This document shows positions 10,544 through 21,105 of a stretch of DNA of 64,000 nt, in pieces. How positions within the stretch are numbered: position 1 is the stretch's first letter; every line of letters starts with the position of its first letter. Below the pieces are notes generated by a model that saw only the letters and a program-made list of their open reading frames with translations, had not been told where the DNA came from and did no database searches. The DNA lies in assembly GCA_003255065.1 (NCBI GenBank), contig QAOA01002388.1, forward strand, positions 186,001-250,000, in the 5' to 3' direction. The position numbers and the translations under genes are program-made. This stretch comes from Cercis canadensis. Taxonomy: Eukaryota > Streptophyta > Magnoliopsida > Fabales > Fabaceae.

Positions 10544-11026
10544 ATGTCTTTTCAATCGTAAGATATTGACATGGATCCCACATGGTTTAAAGAGAACGAC
10601 GAATATACCTAGGGATTTATGTAGTCCCAAGGTTCGCTCCATAAGATGTCCGATGAGGATTACGAGTTACCCGTGGCAGTTACAATTGCTATAGAAATCA
10701 ATGACCTTTTACAGAAAGAATCCTTACACACATAAATGGAGGCTAGTTGAGGAAGCGGAGATATCAAGGTTATTGCCCCCATATATTGTTCTTGACATGG
10801 AAATACCTAATTGGAGAGCATTAGGAGTTCTTGTTAAGTACTCGGATCCAGGGCGACAACCACAATTTGCAGTTTGTGCGGATAACAAATACGTCTAAGC
10901 TGTTAATGACTGGTGGATATATATGCGACCTTGGCCCTACAACATGACAAATGGTTTTCTTTCTTTCCGTATTCCCTCACATAAACCTATGCTCAAGATT
11001 GTGCGACAACATGGAGTTGCATAAGA
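10544..11026 (+). pseudogene. Unrecognised broken reading frame
   Basis: A coding-like stretch that I cannot assign. From an ATG at 10544 one frame reads DIDMDPTWFKENDEY and MSDEDYELPVAVTIAIEIND with three stops, then shifts at about 10700 to a 65-codon frame with HKWRLVEEAEISRLLPPYIV and VLVKYSDPGRQPQFAVCAD, then a stop, WIYMRPWPYNM, FLSFRIPSHKPMLKIVRQHG. It ends at the insertion site of element A. The amino-acid composition looks like real protein with three scattered stops, so it is probably an old transposon or captured gene. The piece beyond element A (19504 on) gives no clear continuation. Confidence 0.4.
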
Positions 11027-11031
11027 GATGC

Positions 11032-12458
11032 TGATGAACACATTTTTTATACAGTAGTTAACCCTCATATTTAGCTTCTTAAACCTTTTTTGGGCCTATT
11101 TGATTGGGCTTGGGCCTCATTTCATGACTTTGGATCCAATTGTGCCTAATTGCATTTTTCAGCAATACTGAGTATTTTATGCTGACTCTGTGTTTCATGC
11201 ATATTTTTAGTTCTGGATGTCTAAAAATTTCAAGTCATACCTTGTAGGAAAGTTGAGAGAATTATCTATAACTCTAATTCAGGGCTCCAAAGCCAATTCG
11301 GATGTCCAGAAGGTCATATGCAGCCTGCAAACTAGAGAAGAGATGCTGTCGCAGGATCCTGACCTGCATGCAGTGTTTGGACCATAACTTGAGATTTAGG
11401 TGTCGTATGGACTTGAAACTGGTCCCATTGGAAAGCTAACACATAGGGCTTCAATTGTTATAAAGACTAGTTCACAGATTGTATATTTTAGATGGTCTTA
11501 TTTCCTATCGAAGTTAGCTACTGGTTCCAGAAATCTGTTGGCACTTAAATGGGCCTAACTTCCTCATTACAAGTCCAATTGAGCCCAAACCAAAGCCCAA
11601 TGAAAGCTAAGGCCCATGGAAATAAGTGTGACCTAAAGGAAATTTGGGTGTGCATGTAATTTTGAAGGTCTATATGTTCAGAAAGAGGCAGCCGAAATCA
11701 ATATAAGGCATTAGGATATTTTAGACAGCTTTTCTAGTTTTTCTTAGTCTTTAAGTTTTCTCCCTAGATATTTTGTAAACTTTGTTCCTCTTGTTGATGG
11801 AGGGCTGAATACTCAAATCAATCTAGGTTTTAGCTATTCTGATTATTAATTTTGAGATTATGCTTTGATTGTTATTCATTTAATTGTTAATCAAGTTCTT
11901 TCAATCCTCTGAAATATTTTGTTTGAATTGCTTAATTTCGTATTTGAATATTCATGTGTTAATTACTTAATTGCATGTGATTGAAGAGGATTGTATGGAT
12001 TAAATGATGTTTCTAAGCTTTTGGACGGATTGTTTACCCTTGGCTGGATTCTGGACTTAGGTTAAACTAGATTTGAATGAGTGCTTAATTCATTTAGTCT
12101 TAGTTGATCCGAATTCTGGTTGCTTAACCAGTGGATATCCATAGAATACTGAGAGGCTTCTTGATGTGTTTTAAAGGCCAAGAACTAGGTTAATAATTGA
12201 ATGGATTCTTTGAAATCAAGGATGAATTAAAATCAGAATCAGTTAGACTTGGATTGATTGTTTTCCTTAAGGTTTACCACTTATAATTAATTTCTATTAA
12301 TCACTTGAACAAAACAAAGCCCTTGTTTATATGTTTCTTAATATGATTCACTACTTAGAGTAATTTTTTGGTTTGACTTGGTGTTGCCTTATGCTACAAG
12401 TAGCTTTGGTAAACCGACTATAAATTTTACTAATTTGAGGAGCCTCGGTAGCTCATCA
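11032..12458 (+). repeat. Element A 5' LTR
   Basis: 1427 bases, TGATGAACAC ... GCTCATCA. It is collinear with the 3' LTR throughout and is preceded by GATGC. A TATA-like TATAAGG lies at 11702-11708. Diverged solo copies of this type occur at 1246-2505, 7013-8304 and 61802-63211. Confidence 0.95.
11702..11708 (+). promoter_or_regulatory. Candidate TATA box of the A LTR
   Basis: TATAAGG in the middle of the 5' LTR, repeated at 18742-18748 in the 3' LTR. The position fits a promoter that would transcribe the element; no transcript evidence is available. Confidence 0.35.
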
Positions 12459-12463
12459 AATTT

Positions 12464-12480
12464 TGGCGCCGTTGCCGGAG
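12464..12480 (+). other. Primer binding site, tRNA-Asp type
   Basis: TGGCGCCGTTGCCGGAG begins six bases after the LTR. It matches the complement of the 3' end of plant tRNA-Asp (ending CGGCAACGGCGCCA) apart from the last bases, the usual primer for Athila-lineage elements. Minus-strand DNA synthesis would start here. Confidence 0.85.
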
Positions 12481-13149
12481 ATTGTTCTAGCTTTGAATCA
12501 ATATTATTAGTAGTAAAACTAACTTTTAATTTCCCCCTGATTCACCCTCCTTGTGTGTGAGTTTATGTTCTTTTTAGGGTTTTGGCCACTTTTTCATTAC
12601 TTTTTGGCCAAGTATCTATTCTATGTGAGACCTGTGGCCACTGTTTTTCTTGCTTTGAGGTTCCTCTCAATGTTTTAGGTTGTCATTGTGTGAATTGTGG
12701 TGATTTGGATTATTTCCCCCTTGTTTTCCCTTCATTTTGGCTTGATTTAGTGATTTCTGCATGTACTGTTCTGGCAAAAATTTTGTGTTCTGATTGACTT
12801 GAAACTTGGTCAGTTGAAGGAAAAGGGGCTAACAATCAATAGTCACAGCGTATGGCCATGATGTCTACATTTTTAAGCCAAATTTCACTGTTTTGACCAC
12901 TTTTCCATTTTTTAAAGATTTTTTATTTAATTTTTGAGTTCTATTTTCATCCAGCTTTCATGCTGTGGTAGTAGAAAAAAGAAAAATTTTTTAAAAATGT
13001 TTAGATACCTTTTCTAGTCTTATTTTATTGTGTTTTTGCCTTTGTTTTGTGCTTTTTGTGTATTTCTGTTTTAGTCAAATTCTGTCATTTTTGTGTGTTT
13101 TTGTGCATTGTGGTGTGTTTAGGCATTTAGCCACTGATTTGCATGGTGT
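12481..13149 (+). other. Element A leader
   Basis: Untranslated T-rich sequence between primer site and gag. Short open frames in it have no recognisable domains. It probably carries packaging signals, by analogy with other retroelements. Confidence 0.5.
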
Positions 13150-15693
13150 ATGACTAGGTCTTCTCCTTTTAAATTACTTGAAGTAGACCCTGAAATAGAG
13201 AGAACCTTGCATACACTTAATAGAGCACATAAAGCAGCTGATAATTTAGATCCAACCATGGCTGAAAATAGACCTCCTGTTGTTATTCCTGTTGATCAGG
13301 CTAATAAAGCTGATAATGCTAACAGGACTGGAAATAATAATAATATGCAAGCTAGGGATAGAACTCTTAAGGAATTGGCTACCCCTGATGTTGCTTATCA
13401 ACCTTTAGGGATCCAATATCCTGAAATTGATACTGCTTTTGAATTGAAATCTGGATTGATACACTTGCTGCCAAAATTTTATGGTCTTGCAAGTGAAGAT
13501 CCTCATAAACATCTCAAGGAATTCCATGTGGTTTGCTCCACAATGAGGCAACAAGGAATCTCTGAAGAGCATATCAAGTTGAGAGCATTCCCTTTCTCTC
13601 TTGCTGATGCAGCTAAAGATTGGCTCTTTTACTTGTCACAAGGTTCAGTCAGAAATTGGAGTGACATGAAGAAGCTGTTCCTGGCAAAGTGCTTCCCTGC
13701 ATCTAGAACTGCTGCCATTCGAAAAGACATTTGTGGCATAAGGCAACTGCCAGGAGAGATGTTGCACGAATATTGGGAGAGGTTTACCAAGTTGTGCTCA
13801 AGTTGTCTTCACCATCAGATAAGTGATCAGATTTTGATACAATATTTCTATGAGGGCTTGTCACCTTCGAACAAGAGTAACATTGATTCTGCTAGTGGAG
13901 GAGCACTAGTAGATAAAACACCAGCTGCTGCCAGAGCTTTAATTTTCAATATGGCTGAAAATTCCCAACAGTTTGGTGTTAGGATGATTCCTTCTACTAG
14001 GGGAGTTAATGAAGTTTGTGTATCACTAGCTGATCAACAAAGAATGGAGCACAGACTTGATGAATTGACCTCCTTGGTGAGGCAGTTGGCAGTGGGATAA
14101 CAAGTACCTACACCTCAACTTGCAAGCTTGTGTGGCATTTGTGCCTGTCCATCTCATCCCACAGATGCATGCCCTACACTTCAAGATGAAGATTCTGGAT
14201 TTCAGGATCCCTCTGTAACTGCAGTAGGTGTTTTTCCTAGTAGATCCCAATACCAACCACAGCAGCAGCCTATATATGATCCCTACTCTAACACTTATAA
14301 CCCTGGTTAGAGGGATCATCCTAATTTTCGATATGGCAATATTGCAGCCCCACAACAACAGCCATCCCAGCAGCAGCAGTATAGACAACCATTCCAACAA
14401 CAGAACCAATTCCAACCAGCTAGGCAGAGTCAGTTTCAACAAACTAGGCCACCATTCCAGCAGCCAGCCGACCCGTCAACATCCAAACCTGAGTCTTCAT
14501 TGGAAGATTTGGTGAAGCAGATGGCCACCAGCAACCTTCAGTTCCAGCAGAGGGCAGATGCCACCATGCAGAACTTGGAAACTCAAATTGAATAATTGGC
14601 ATCTACTGTGAGTCAATTGCAATCGCAGGGTTCTGGTACACTTCCTTCTCAGACCATTCCCAATCCCAATGCGAAGAATGTGAGTGCAATCACTCTTAGG
14701 AGTGACAAGTCAATTTCAGACCTTGCACCTCCAGTTCAGAGTAAACCAAGTGTGCCAGTTCCACTTGTTGCTGAGCCTAGCAGTTCCAGCCAGCGCACTA
14801 GTAGTTCTACTCCAGAGATGCCACAGTAGAAGCCTACATATTCTGCGCCTCTTCCCTTTCCACAGAGAGCCACTCCGTCCAAGAAAACATATAAGGCTGA
14901 GAAGGACAGAGAGCTTCTAGAGACTTTCAGGAAATTGAAAATCAACATTCCATTGCTGGATGCTATCAAGCAAATTCCTAAATATGCCAAATTTCTAAAG
15001 GAATTATGCACACAAAGGAGGCGGCTCAAGGGCAATGAGAGAATTAGCATGAGTCAGAACGTTTCGGCCCTTATTCAGCCTATGCCCCACAAATGCAAGG
15101 ATCCAGGAACTTTCACAATTCCATGTGTTATAGGCAAATCCAAGTTTGAGCATGCCATGCTAGACCTCGGTGCTTCCATTAATGTGATGCCTATGTCTGT
15201 GTTTAGTTCTCTTGGACTTGGACCCTTGAGAGCTACTGGTGTTGTGATTCAGTTAGCCAACAAGAGTAGTGCGTATCTGGCTGGATTAATTGAAGATGTG
15301 TTAATCAGGGTTGATGAATTGATCTTTCCTATAGATTTCTACATTCTGGAGATGGAGGGACAGTCATAATCCAACCAGACTCCACTCATTCTAGGCAGAC
15401 CATTCCTCAAGACCGCATGAACCAAGATTGATGTTTATGCAGGAACTCTATCCATGGAGTTTGGAGACTCTGTTGTGTAGTTTAATATTTTTGAGCCTAT
15501 GAAGCTTCCTATGGATGAGCACTCAGTCTTTCACATTGATTTGATTGATGATCTAGTTGGGGATGGGTATGATGAGCTCTGTGCTGACTTCCTTGATTTG
15601 GTTTGTGTTGATGACTCTGTTCGGTGCCCCTCTTGCCCTAATTGTGATGGTGATGTACTTTGTGCTGTGTGTGCTAAGATATCTCCTTCTTGA
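13150..15693 (+). pseudogene. Element A gag-protease, one frame with in-frame stops
   Basis: Gag forms the particle and the protease matures it. The first 316 codons hold the retrotransposon gag domain: LLPKFYGLASEDPHKHLKEF, FPFSLADAAKDWLFYL, WSDMKKLFLAKCFP, LPGEMLHEYWERF. After a stop near 14098 the same frame has the zinc knuckle CGICACPSHPTDAC and a Gln/Pro-rich region. The protease region (about 14935-15480) has KINIPLLDAIKQIPKYAKFL, FTIPCVIG, the active site DLGASINVMP and the LILGRPFL block. All stops (near 14098, 14308, 14593, 14827, 15367, 15418, 15478) lie in one frame without any frameshift, and each fits a single transition from a Gln, Arg or Trp codon. Confidence 0.88.
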
Positions 15694-16118
15694 GCAATCC
15701 TGATTCTATGTGCTGCAATTGTGGTGATTCTGCTTGCCTTACTTGTTTTGAAATTGCGGCATTTTTAGAAAGAGATGACTCTATCACAGAGGCTGTGGTC
15801 ATTGATGATCCTGCAGAGTTAGTGGATGTGTATGAGGAGCTATGTTCTAAATTCCCTGACTTTCTAGGTATAGAGGATTATGTCCAGTGCTATTCACATG
15901 TCGTTTGTGATGGTGATACGAGCTGTGCTATTTGTGTTGAAATTTCTACATTCTTAAGCGATGACAATCCTGGTGAATCTGAATCTGGTTCTGGTTCTGG
16001 TTCCGGTTTTGATTCTGTGGCTTTAGTAGATGACTCTACAGGGGCAACCCAAGACTTCGTGAAAGTGGTCTTTGTCCCCAGTATCAAGTTGTGTTTGCTG
16101 CAAATAACCGAAAGATGA
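15690..16118 (+). CDS. Cys-rich linker ORF of element A
   Basis: A 142-codon open frame, shifted relative to gag-protease, that lies where the linker between protease and reverse transcriptase belongs. It contains CCNCGDSACLTCFEI and CDGDTSCAICVEI, and the end of the previous frame contains CPNCDGDVLCAVCAKI, so the same C-x2-C-GD-x2-C-x2-C module occurs three times. An acidic, Ser/Gly-rich repeat (SESGSGSGSG) follows. It could bind zinc, but no known domain is recognised; it may simply be a decayed, duplicated linker. Confidence 0.45.
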   Translation: MSNPDSMCCNCGDSACLTCFEIAAFLERDDSITEAVVIDDPAELVDVYEELCSKFPDFLGIEDYVQCYSHVVCDGDTSCAICVEISTFLSDDNPGESESGSGSGSGFDSVALVDDSTGATQDFVKVVFVPSIKLCLLQITER

Positions 16119-16139
16119 TACCTTGAGCTTCAAGGGAGT

Positions 16140-16310
16140 ACATTTTCTGATTATATTACTGTAATTGTATTCTATTTTCTATTCTGTTTTGTTTTAATCT
16201 GTTTCTTTTTCTGTTTTCTATTTTTGCTTCTGTTTCTATTTCTGTTTTCTTTTTTTGTTTTTGTTACTGTTTTCTGTTGTTCATTTTATTTTCAATTTTC
16301 TGTTCTTGAT
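16140..16310 (+). repeat. T-rich TTCTGTTTT low-complexity tract
   Basis: Runs of TTTCTGTTTT and TTTCTATTTT variants. A second tract of the same kind lies at 16640-16840. They flank the short reverse transcriptase remnant and fill the place where pol has been lost. Confidence 0.7.
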
Positions 16311-16344
16311 GTCATTACTGCTTTCTCTTACCCCACATGTGTGC

Positions 16345-16470
16345 GGGAAGATTGGTCATTTCTTGGACATGCAGGTTTCTATCGGCACTTTATCAGAGAC
16401 TTCAGCAAGATAGTCATCCCGCTGTCCAGCCTTCTGCAGAAAGATGTGGAGTTTCTGTTTGATCAGAAGT
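16345..16470 (+). pseudogene. Reverse transcriptase thumb remnant
   Basis: Reads WSFLGHAGFYRHFIRDFSKI and LLQKDVEFLFDQKC, the block just after the reverse transcriptase palm in Ty3/gypsy elements. The palm with its YxDD site, RNase H and integrase are missing on both sides. This scrap shows that the element descends from one with a full pol gene and fixes one end of the deletion. Confidence 0.85.
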
Positions 16471-16593
16471 GCAAGGAAGTGTCCACTTGCAATATGCCAT
16501 CTACCTCCCCTAATAAGGATGTTTCTTCTCTGTCTTTTATTTTACTTGTCCTTATGTGATTGATGTTAATTGAGAACTGTTTTGAAGTTTTTA

Positions 16594-16630
16594 CATTGAG
16601 GATAATGTAAAATTTAAGTCTGGGGGGGAG
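16594..16630 (+). other. Internal purine-tract module of element A
   Basis: CATTGAGGATAATGT, then TTTAAGTCTGGGGGGGAG. It matches the modules of B, D and F in layout. It lies 1.4 kb before the LTR-proximal tract at 18039-18074. Confidence 0.7.
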
Positions 16631-18038
16631 GTTTACTTTGCTATTTTTTTTTTCTGTTTTTGTGTCTGTTTTTAGTTTTCTATTTTCTGTCATTTTTCTG
16701 TTTTTGTTTTGATTTTCTGTTTCCTTTACTGTTTTCTACTTTTAGTTATGTTTGTTGTTTCTGTTTAGTATATTGTTTTGTTGTTTTTAGTCTTTTTGCT
16801 ATTTTCTGTTTAATTGTCAAATTTTTTCTGTTTTAAGTGCCTTCCAATGATGTTTTAGGATGTGCATTTTATGAAGTTGTAAGTTGAAGCAATTGCATTC
16901 AAGGTTCATAGCATGATTGAATATTTTGTTTTCATTCTTTAATTTTACATGCTTGGTTTTGGATGTTGGATTAGTGATTAAAGTTTGATAGATGTATGCC
17001 TTGTAAGGTTTTGAGCCTTTTAATTGATGGATTTAGCATTTGTGCAATTATTTTCTTTCTAGTGTGATTTTCACTCATGGATTTTGATCACTTTAGAACT
17101 TGCTTTGATTCTTTTTAAAGCTGCATTTTCACTTGCATATATGAACATGATTAAGGCATTCTTTCTTGATTTAGCTACTTTGTCAAATAGCCAACCTTGT
17201 ATTATTTTCCTTTGATTACCCCCTTGAGCCTATTTGCCTATCTTTGGTCTTAGCTCATTATGTGCCTATATGAAAAACCATGTTGTTACCTTACCTTAGG
17301 AAATGGGAGAGCATTGGTTCATTATCTTGGAGGAGCTCTTATGCTTGTGGATAATTAATAATGCAAGTGTGGAGGTAGTGAAAATTATTTTGCAATGTGC
17401 AAAGAAAGAAAGAAAGAAAGAAAGAAAAAAAGAGAGCCAATTGGTTCAATAAAAAAAAAATGAATTAGAATTGTGAAAAAGGAAAGAATATGTGAAAAGA
17501 AAAGAGAGTATGCTTTACATATTTGGAAATTGGGAAAAGTTTCATGCTTGTTAATTGAATTCCTCCCCAATTCTCTTTTATTCTCTTAGGGTACTTAACT
17601 TGTCATATCCATATTATTCCTACCCTTTACCTTGACCCTATTACAACCTTGAATAAGTCCTCCTGATTTGTGTATACATTTGTTTGAGTAGTGGAGAAGT
17701 AGAAGATAAGCAAGCTTATGCTAGTGCATTTCTTCATGAGTTTGATTGAGTGAAGTACCTACTTTCTAAACACTTGAGGGATTGAGAGCATATCTTGTGA
17801 GGATCTATCATTCTTGACTTATGCTTTCCAATTGAAGTTACCTTGTTTGTAGGTTTGAGTTGTGAATCAATTTTATCTCATAAATGTTTTGACTTTCTTG
17901 AATTTAATTGTTCATCTTACTTGTGGTATGAACTTCTGCATATCTTAAATATCATTGGGAGGTGATTCTTTAGTTTTTTAAATTTGTTTTTGTTTTTGTT
18001 TCCTTGTTCTTTCTTTTCTTAGTTTAGGAATTCTATTT
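16631..18038 (+). other. Element A 3' non-coding region
   Basis: About 1.4 kb without any gene: a T-rich tract (16640-16840), AT-rich sequence, and an AAAG microsatellite at 17399-17430. Regions of the same length lie between the two purine-tract modules of B and D. Confidence 0.6.
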
Positions 18039-18074
18039 TGCTCGAGACGTGCAAAAGCTAAGTGTGGGAAAATT
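18039..18074 (+). other. Polypurine tract of element A
   Basis: TGCTCGAGACGTGC, then CTAAGTGTGGGAAAATT, directly before the 3' LTR. It is the expected primer site for plus-strand DNA synthesis. The TGCTCGAG part recurs at the same place in B. Confidence 0.75.
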
Positions 18075-19498
18075 TGATCAACACATTTTTTATACAGTAG
18101 CTAACCCTCATATTTAGCTTCTTAAACCTCTTTTGGGCCTACTTGATTGGGCTTGGGCCTCATTTCATGACTTTGGATCCAATTGTGCCTAATTGCATTT
18201 TTCAGCAATACTGAGCATTTTATGCTGTCTCTGTGTTTCATGCATATCTTTAGTTTTGGATGTCTAACAATTTTGAGTCATACCTCGTAGGAAATCTGAG
18301 AGAATTATCTAAAACTTTCATTCAGGGCTCCAAAGTCAATTCGGATGTCCAAAAGGTCATATGCAGCCTGGAAACCAGAGAAGAGATGCTATCGCAGGAT
18401 CCTGACCCGCATGCAGTGTTTGGACCATAACTTGAGATTTAGGTGTCGTATGGACTTGAAACTGGTCCCATTGGAAAGCTAACACACAGGGCTTTTGTTA
18501 TGAAGACCAGTTCATAGATTGTATATTTTAAATGGTCTTCTTTCCTGTCGAAGTTAGCTGATGGTTCCAGAAACCTGTTGGCACTTAAATGGGCCTAACT
18601 TCCTCATTACAAGTCCAATTGAGCCCAAACCAAAGCCCAATGAAAGCTAAGGCCCATGGAAATAAGTGTGACCTAAGGAAAATTTGGGTGTACATGTAAT
18701 TTTGAAGGTCTATATGTTCAGAAAGAGGTAGCCGAAATCAATATAAGGCATTAGGATATTTTAGACAGCTTTTCTAGTTTTTCTTAGTCTTTAAGTTTTC
18801 TCTCTAGATATTTTGTAAACTTTGTTCCTCTTGTTGATGGAGGGCTGAATACTCAAATCAATCCAGATTTTAGCTATTCTGATTATTAATTCTGAGATTA
18901 TGCTTTGATTGTTATTCATTTAGTTATTAATCAAGTTCTTTCAATCCTCTGAAATATTTTGTTTGAATTGCTTAATTTCGGATTTGAATATTCATGTGTT
19001 AATTGCTTAATTGCATGTGATTGAAGAGGATTGTATGGATTAAATGATGTTTCTAAGCTTTTGGACAGATTGTTTACCTTTGGCTGAATTCTGGACTTAG
19101 GTTAAACTAGATTTGAATGAGTGCTTAATTCATTTAGTCTTAGTTGATCCGAATTCTGGTTGCTTAACCAGTGGATATCCATAGAACACTGAGAAGCTTC
19201 TTGATGTGTTTTAAAGGCCAAGAACTAGGTTAATAATTGAATGGATTCTCTGAAATCAATTATGGATTAAAATTAGAATCAGTTAGACTTAGATTGATTG
19301 TTTTCCTTAAAGTTTACCACTTATAATTAATTTCTATTAATCACTTGAACAAAACAAACCCCCTGTTTATATGTTTCTTAATATGATTCACTATTTAGTG
19401 TAATCCTTTAGTTCGACTTAGTGTTGCCTTATGCTACAAGTAACTTTGGTAAACCGACTATAAATTTTACTAATTTAAGGAGCCTCGGCAGCTCATCA
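18075..19498 (+). repeat. Element A 3' LTR
   Basis: 1424 bases, TGATCAACAC ... GCTCATCA, followed by GATGC. Collinear with the 5' LTR. Confidence 0.95.
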
Positions 19499-19559
19499 GA
19501 TGCATATAAGACTGAGTTACATACGTACTGGAAGGCATAATAACATGGCAGATACTGAG

Positions 19560-19860
19560 TTGTATTTAGAGCCGCTATCTATTGATCCACAACATTACAT
19601 ATATTATTCGGCACATGTCAATATGATCATCGCAATATAGAATTGTAGAGGTGTCACACATCCTGACTTTCAAGACATTGGACGCATGATATGTTGTCAA
19701 CATGGAGTCAGTGTCTTCATCTTGACGGAGATGCGATACGACGGTAACAAATGGATGCAAAATTGCATTACAAAATGCATTGCATAGTTTCATTGGAGGG
19801 GCTTGGGTGCTTTGGAAGGATGACTTAACACTCGTACAAATTGATAATTCTTATAATTTT
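19560..19860 (+). pseudogene. LINE (L1-type) endonuclease fragment
   Basis: Reads NCRGVTHPDFQDIGRMI, then VFILTEMR, and further on GAWVLWKDDLTLVQI. These match the start of the apurinic endonuclease domain of plant L1-type LINE ORF2 (WNCRG and the TE-R motif, then GG-W-W). A stop precedes NCRG, and part of the domain is missing between the two blocks. No reverse transcriptase follows. A short, dead fragment. Confidence 0.6.
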
Positions 19861-19903
19861 ATTTTAAACTTAGTTTGAAATATTCAATTTTCTTCAGAAT
19901 AAG

Positions 19904-20741
19904 ATAACTATTAATTTGTATTACTTAGACAATAATAGTTTTAAATGATGTAACCTAGATCACGTAATGCAGGTGAAGATGCGGATGCGGGTACGAGTGC
20001 ATGTGAGTCAAAGCGTCAATTTTTAAAAATTTGTCAGTGCGGTTCCAGCTTCAGTGCTCCTAATTAAATATATAAACTATAAAAAAAATATAGATGTCCA
20101 ACAAATACATCAGCCCATAGTCCAATTTATGTTCAATTCGTGTAAATGGGCCTTCTATTGAATTACAGGCCTTCTATTCAATATTTTTCTCACTTTTTTA
20201 GAGTGTAATTTACTCCTTTACCAATTCAATCAATAAAAGAATTAAGATTAAATAAAAAATCATAAAAACACAAAAAGAGAAAGAAAACATAGGCTAGAAG
20301 AGAAAGAGAAGGATATAAAGAAAGAGGAGGGAGAAAGAAACGAGAAGGATACAGAGAAAGAGGAGTGAGAAAGAAACAGAGAGAAGAGAACGATGCAGAG
20401 AAAGAGGAGGAAGAAAGAAATAGACAACAGAGAGCGATACAGAGAAAGAACGGAGGAAGAAAGGGAAAAAAAGAAAGATTCTCACTCCACCTACTCAACC
20501 TATTTCCCTTATTCTCTCTGTCCCTATCTTTTTTTCTCTTTGTGATGCACCTTTATCTTCTTCTCTTTGATTCTCACACAGGGCGAACTTAGCTCCTTAG
20601 TTCGAGGATTATTTTTTTTAATCCGTGAACTCGCCGCGAATCCGCACCAAATGCGTTGATTCGCCGAACTGGAGGCAATCTAGCACCCATTTCCGGTGAA
20701 TCCTGTGATCAAGGTTATAACTATTAATTTGTATTACTTAG
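19904..20741. other. AT-rich stretch bounded by a short direct repeat
   Basis: The 25-base block that begins ATAACTATTAATTTG occurs at 19904 and again at 20717, 813 bases apart. Between them is non-coding sequence with the GA-rich repeat (20276-20470). The repeats may mark a duplication or an old insertion. No gene is seen. Confidence 0.4.
20276..20470 (+). repeat. GA-rich degenerate tandem repeat
   Basis: About four imperfect units of 36-47 bases, each containing GATACAGAGAAAGAGGAG or a variant and ending in GAAAGAAA. The Ser/Leu/Phe-rich open frames on the minus strand here are by-products. Confidence 0.7.
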
Positions 20742-21105
20742 CCATTAATAGTGTTTGATTAGTGTAATTTAGACATTAATTTAAATCAAGTAATGTAAAT
20801 TAATAATTTATTTATTTACTCGTAACCTTAAATGCAAATATATATTAAGAAGCATAATATAAAAAATACATTATCAAAATATCTGCACTAAGGCCTTTGG
20901 CCACATCCACGTCCTCCGACCATTAATAGTGTTGATTGATGTAATTTAGATATTAATTTAAACCTCAAATGATCAAGTAATGTAAATTAACAATTTATTT
21001 ATTTACACGTCACCTTAAATGCAAATATCTATTAAGAAGCATAATATAAAAAATACATTATCAAAATATCTACACTAAGGCCTCGGGCCACATCCATGTC
21101 CACCA
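20742..21105. repeat. Tandem duplication, 178-base unit
   Basis: Copy one starts at 20742 and copy two at 20920, both with CCATTAATAGTG; they share AATTTATTTATTTAC, ACCTTAAATGCAAATAT, AAGAAGCATAATATAAAAAA and CACTAAGGCC. The right-hand copy includes the last codons of the PMD pseudogene, so the duplication copied the 3' end of that gene. Confidence 0.85.

Larger units (their letters stand above)
11032..19498 (+). mobile_element. Element A: LTR retrotransposon lacking most of pol
   Basis: Full-length Ty3/gypsy element, Athila/Tat side, 8467 bases, with two 1.4 kb LTRs and a target duplication GATGC (11027-11031 and 19499-19503). Internal order: tRNA-Asp type primer site, leader, gag and protease in one frame, a Cys-rich ORF, T-rich sequence, a short remnant of the reverse transcriptase thumb, an internal purine-tract module, 1.4 kb non-coding, then the purine tract and 3' LTR. 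Reverse transcriptase core, RNase H and integrase are absent, so it could move only with proteins from another element. In the first 120 bases the two LTRs differ at four sites by my count. Confidence 0.93.

Noticed and set aside
14026..14515. Open frames of 95 to 138 codons on both strands over the gag Gln-rich region
   Set aside because: Shadows of the CAG/CAA-rich gag linker in other frames.
20226..20498. Minus-strand open frame of 90 codons rich in Ser, Leu and Phe
   Set aside because: It is a translation of the GA-rich tandem repeat; two other frames are open as well and none has a domain.
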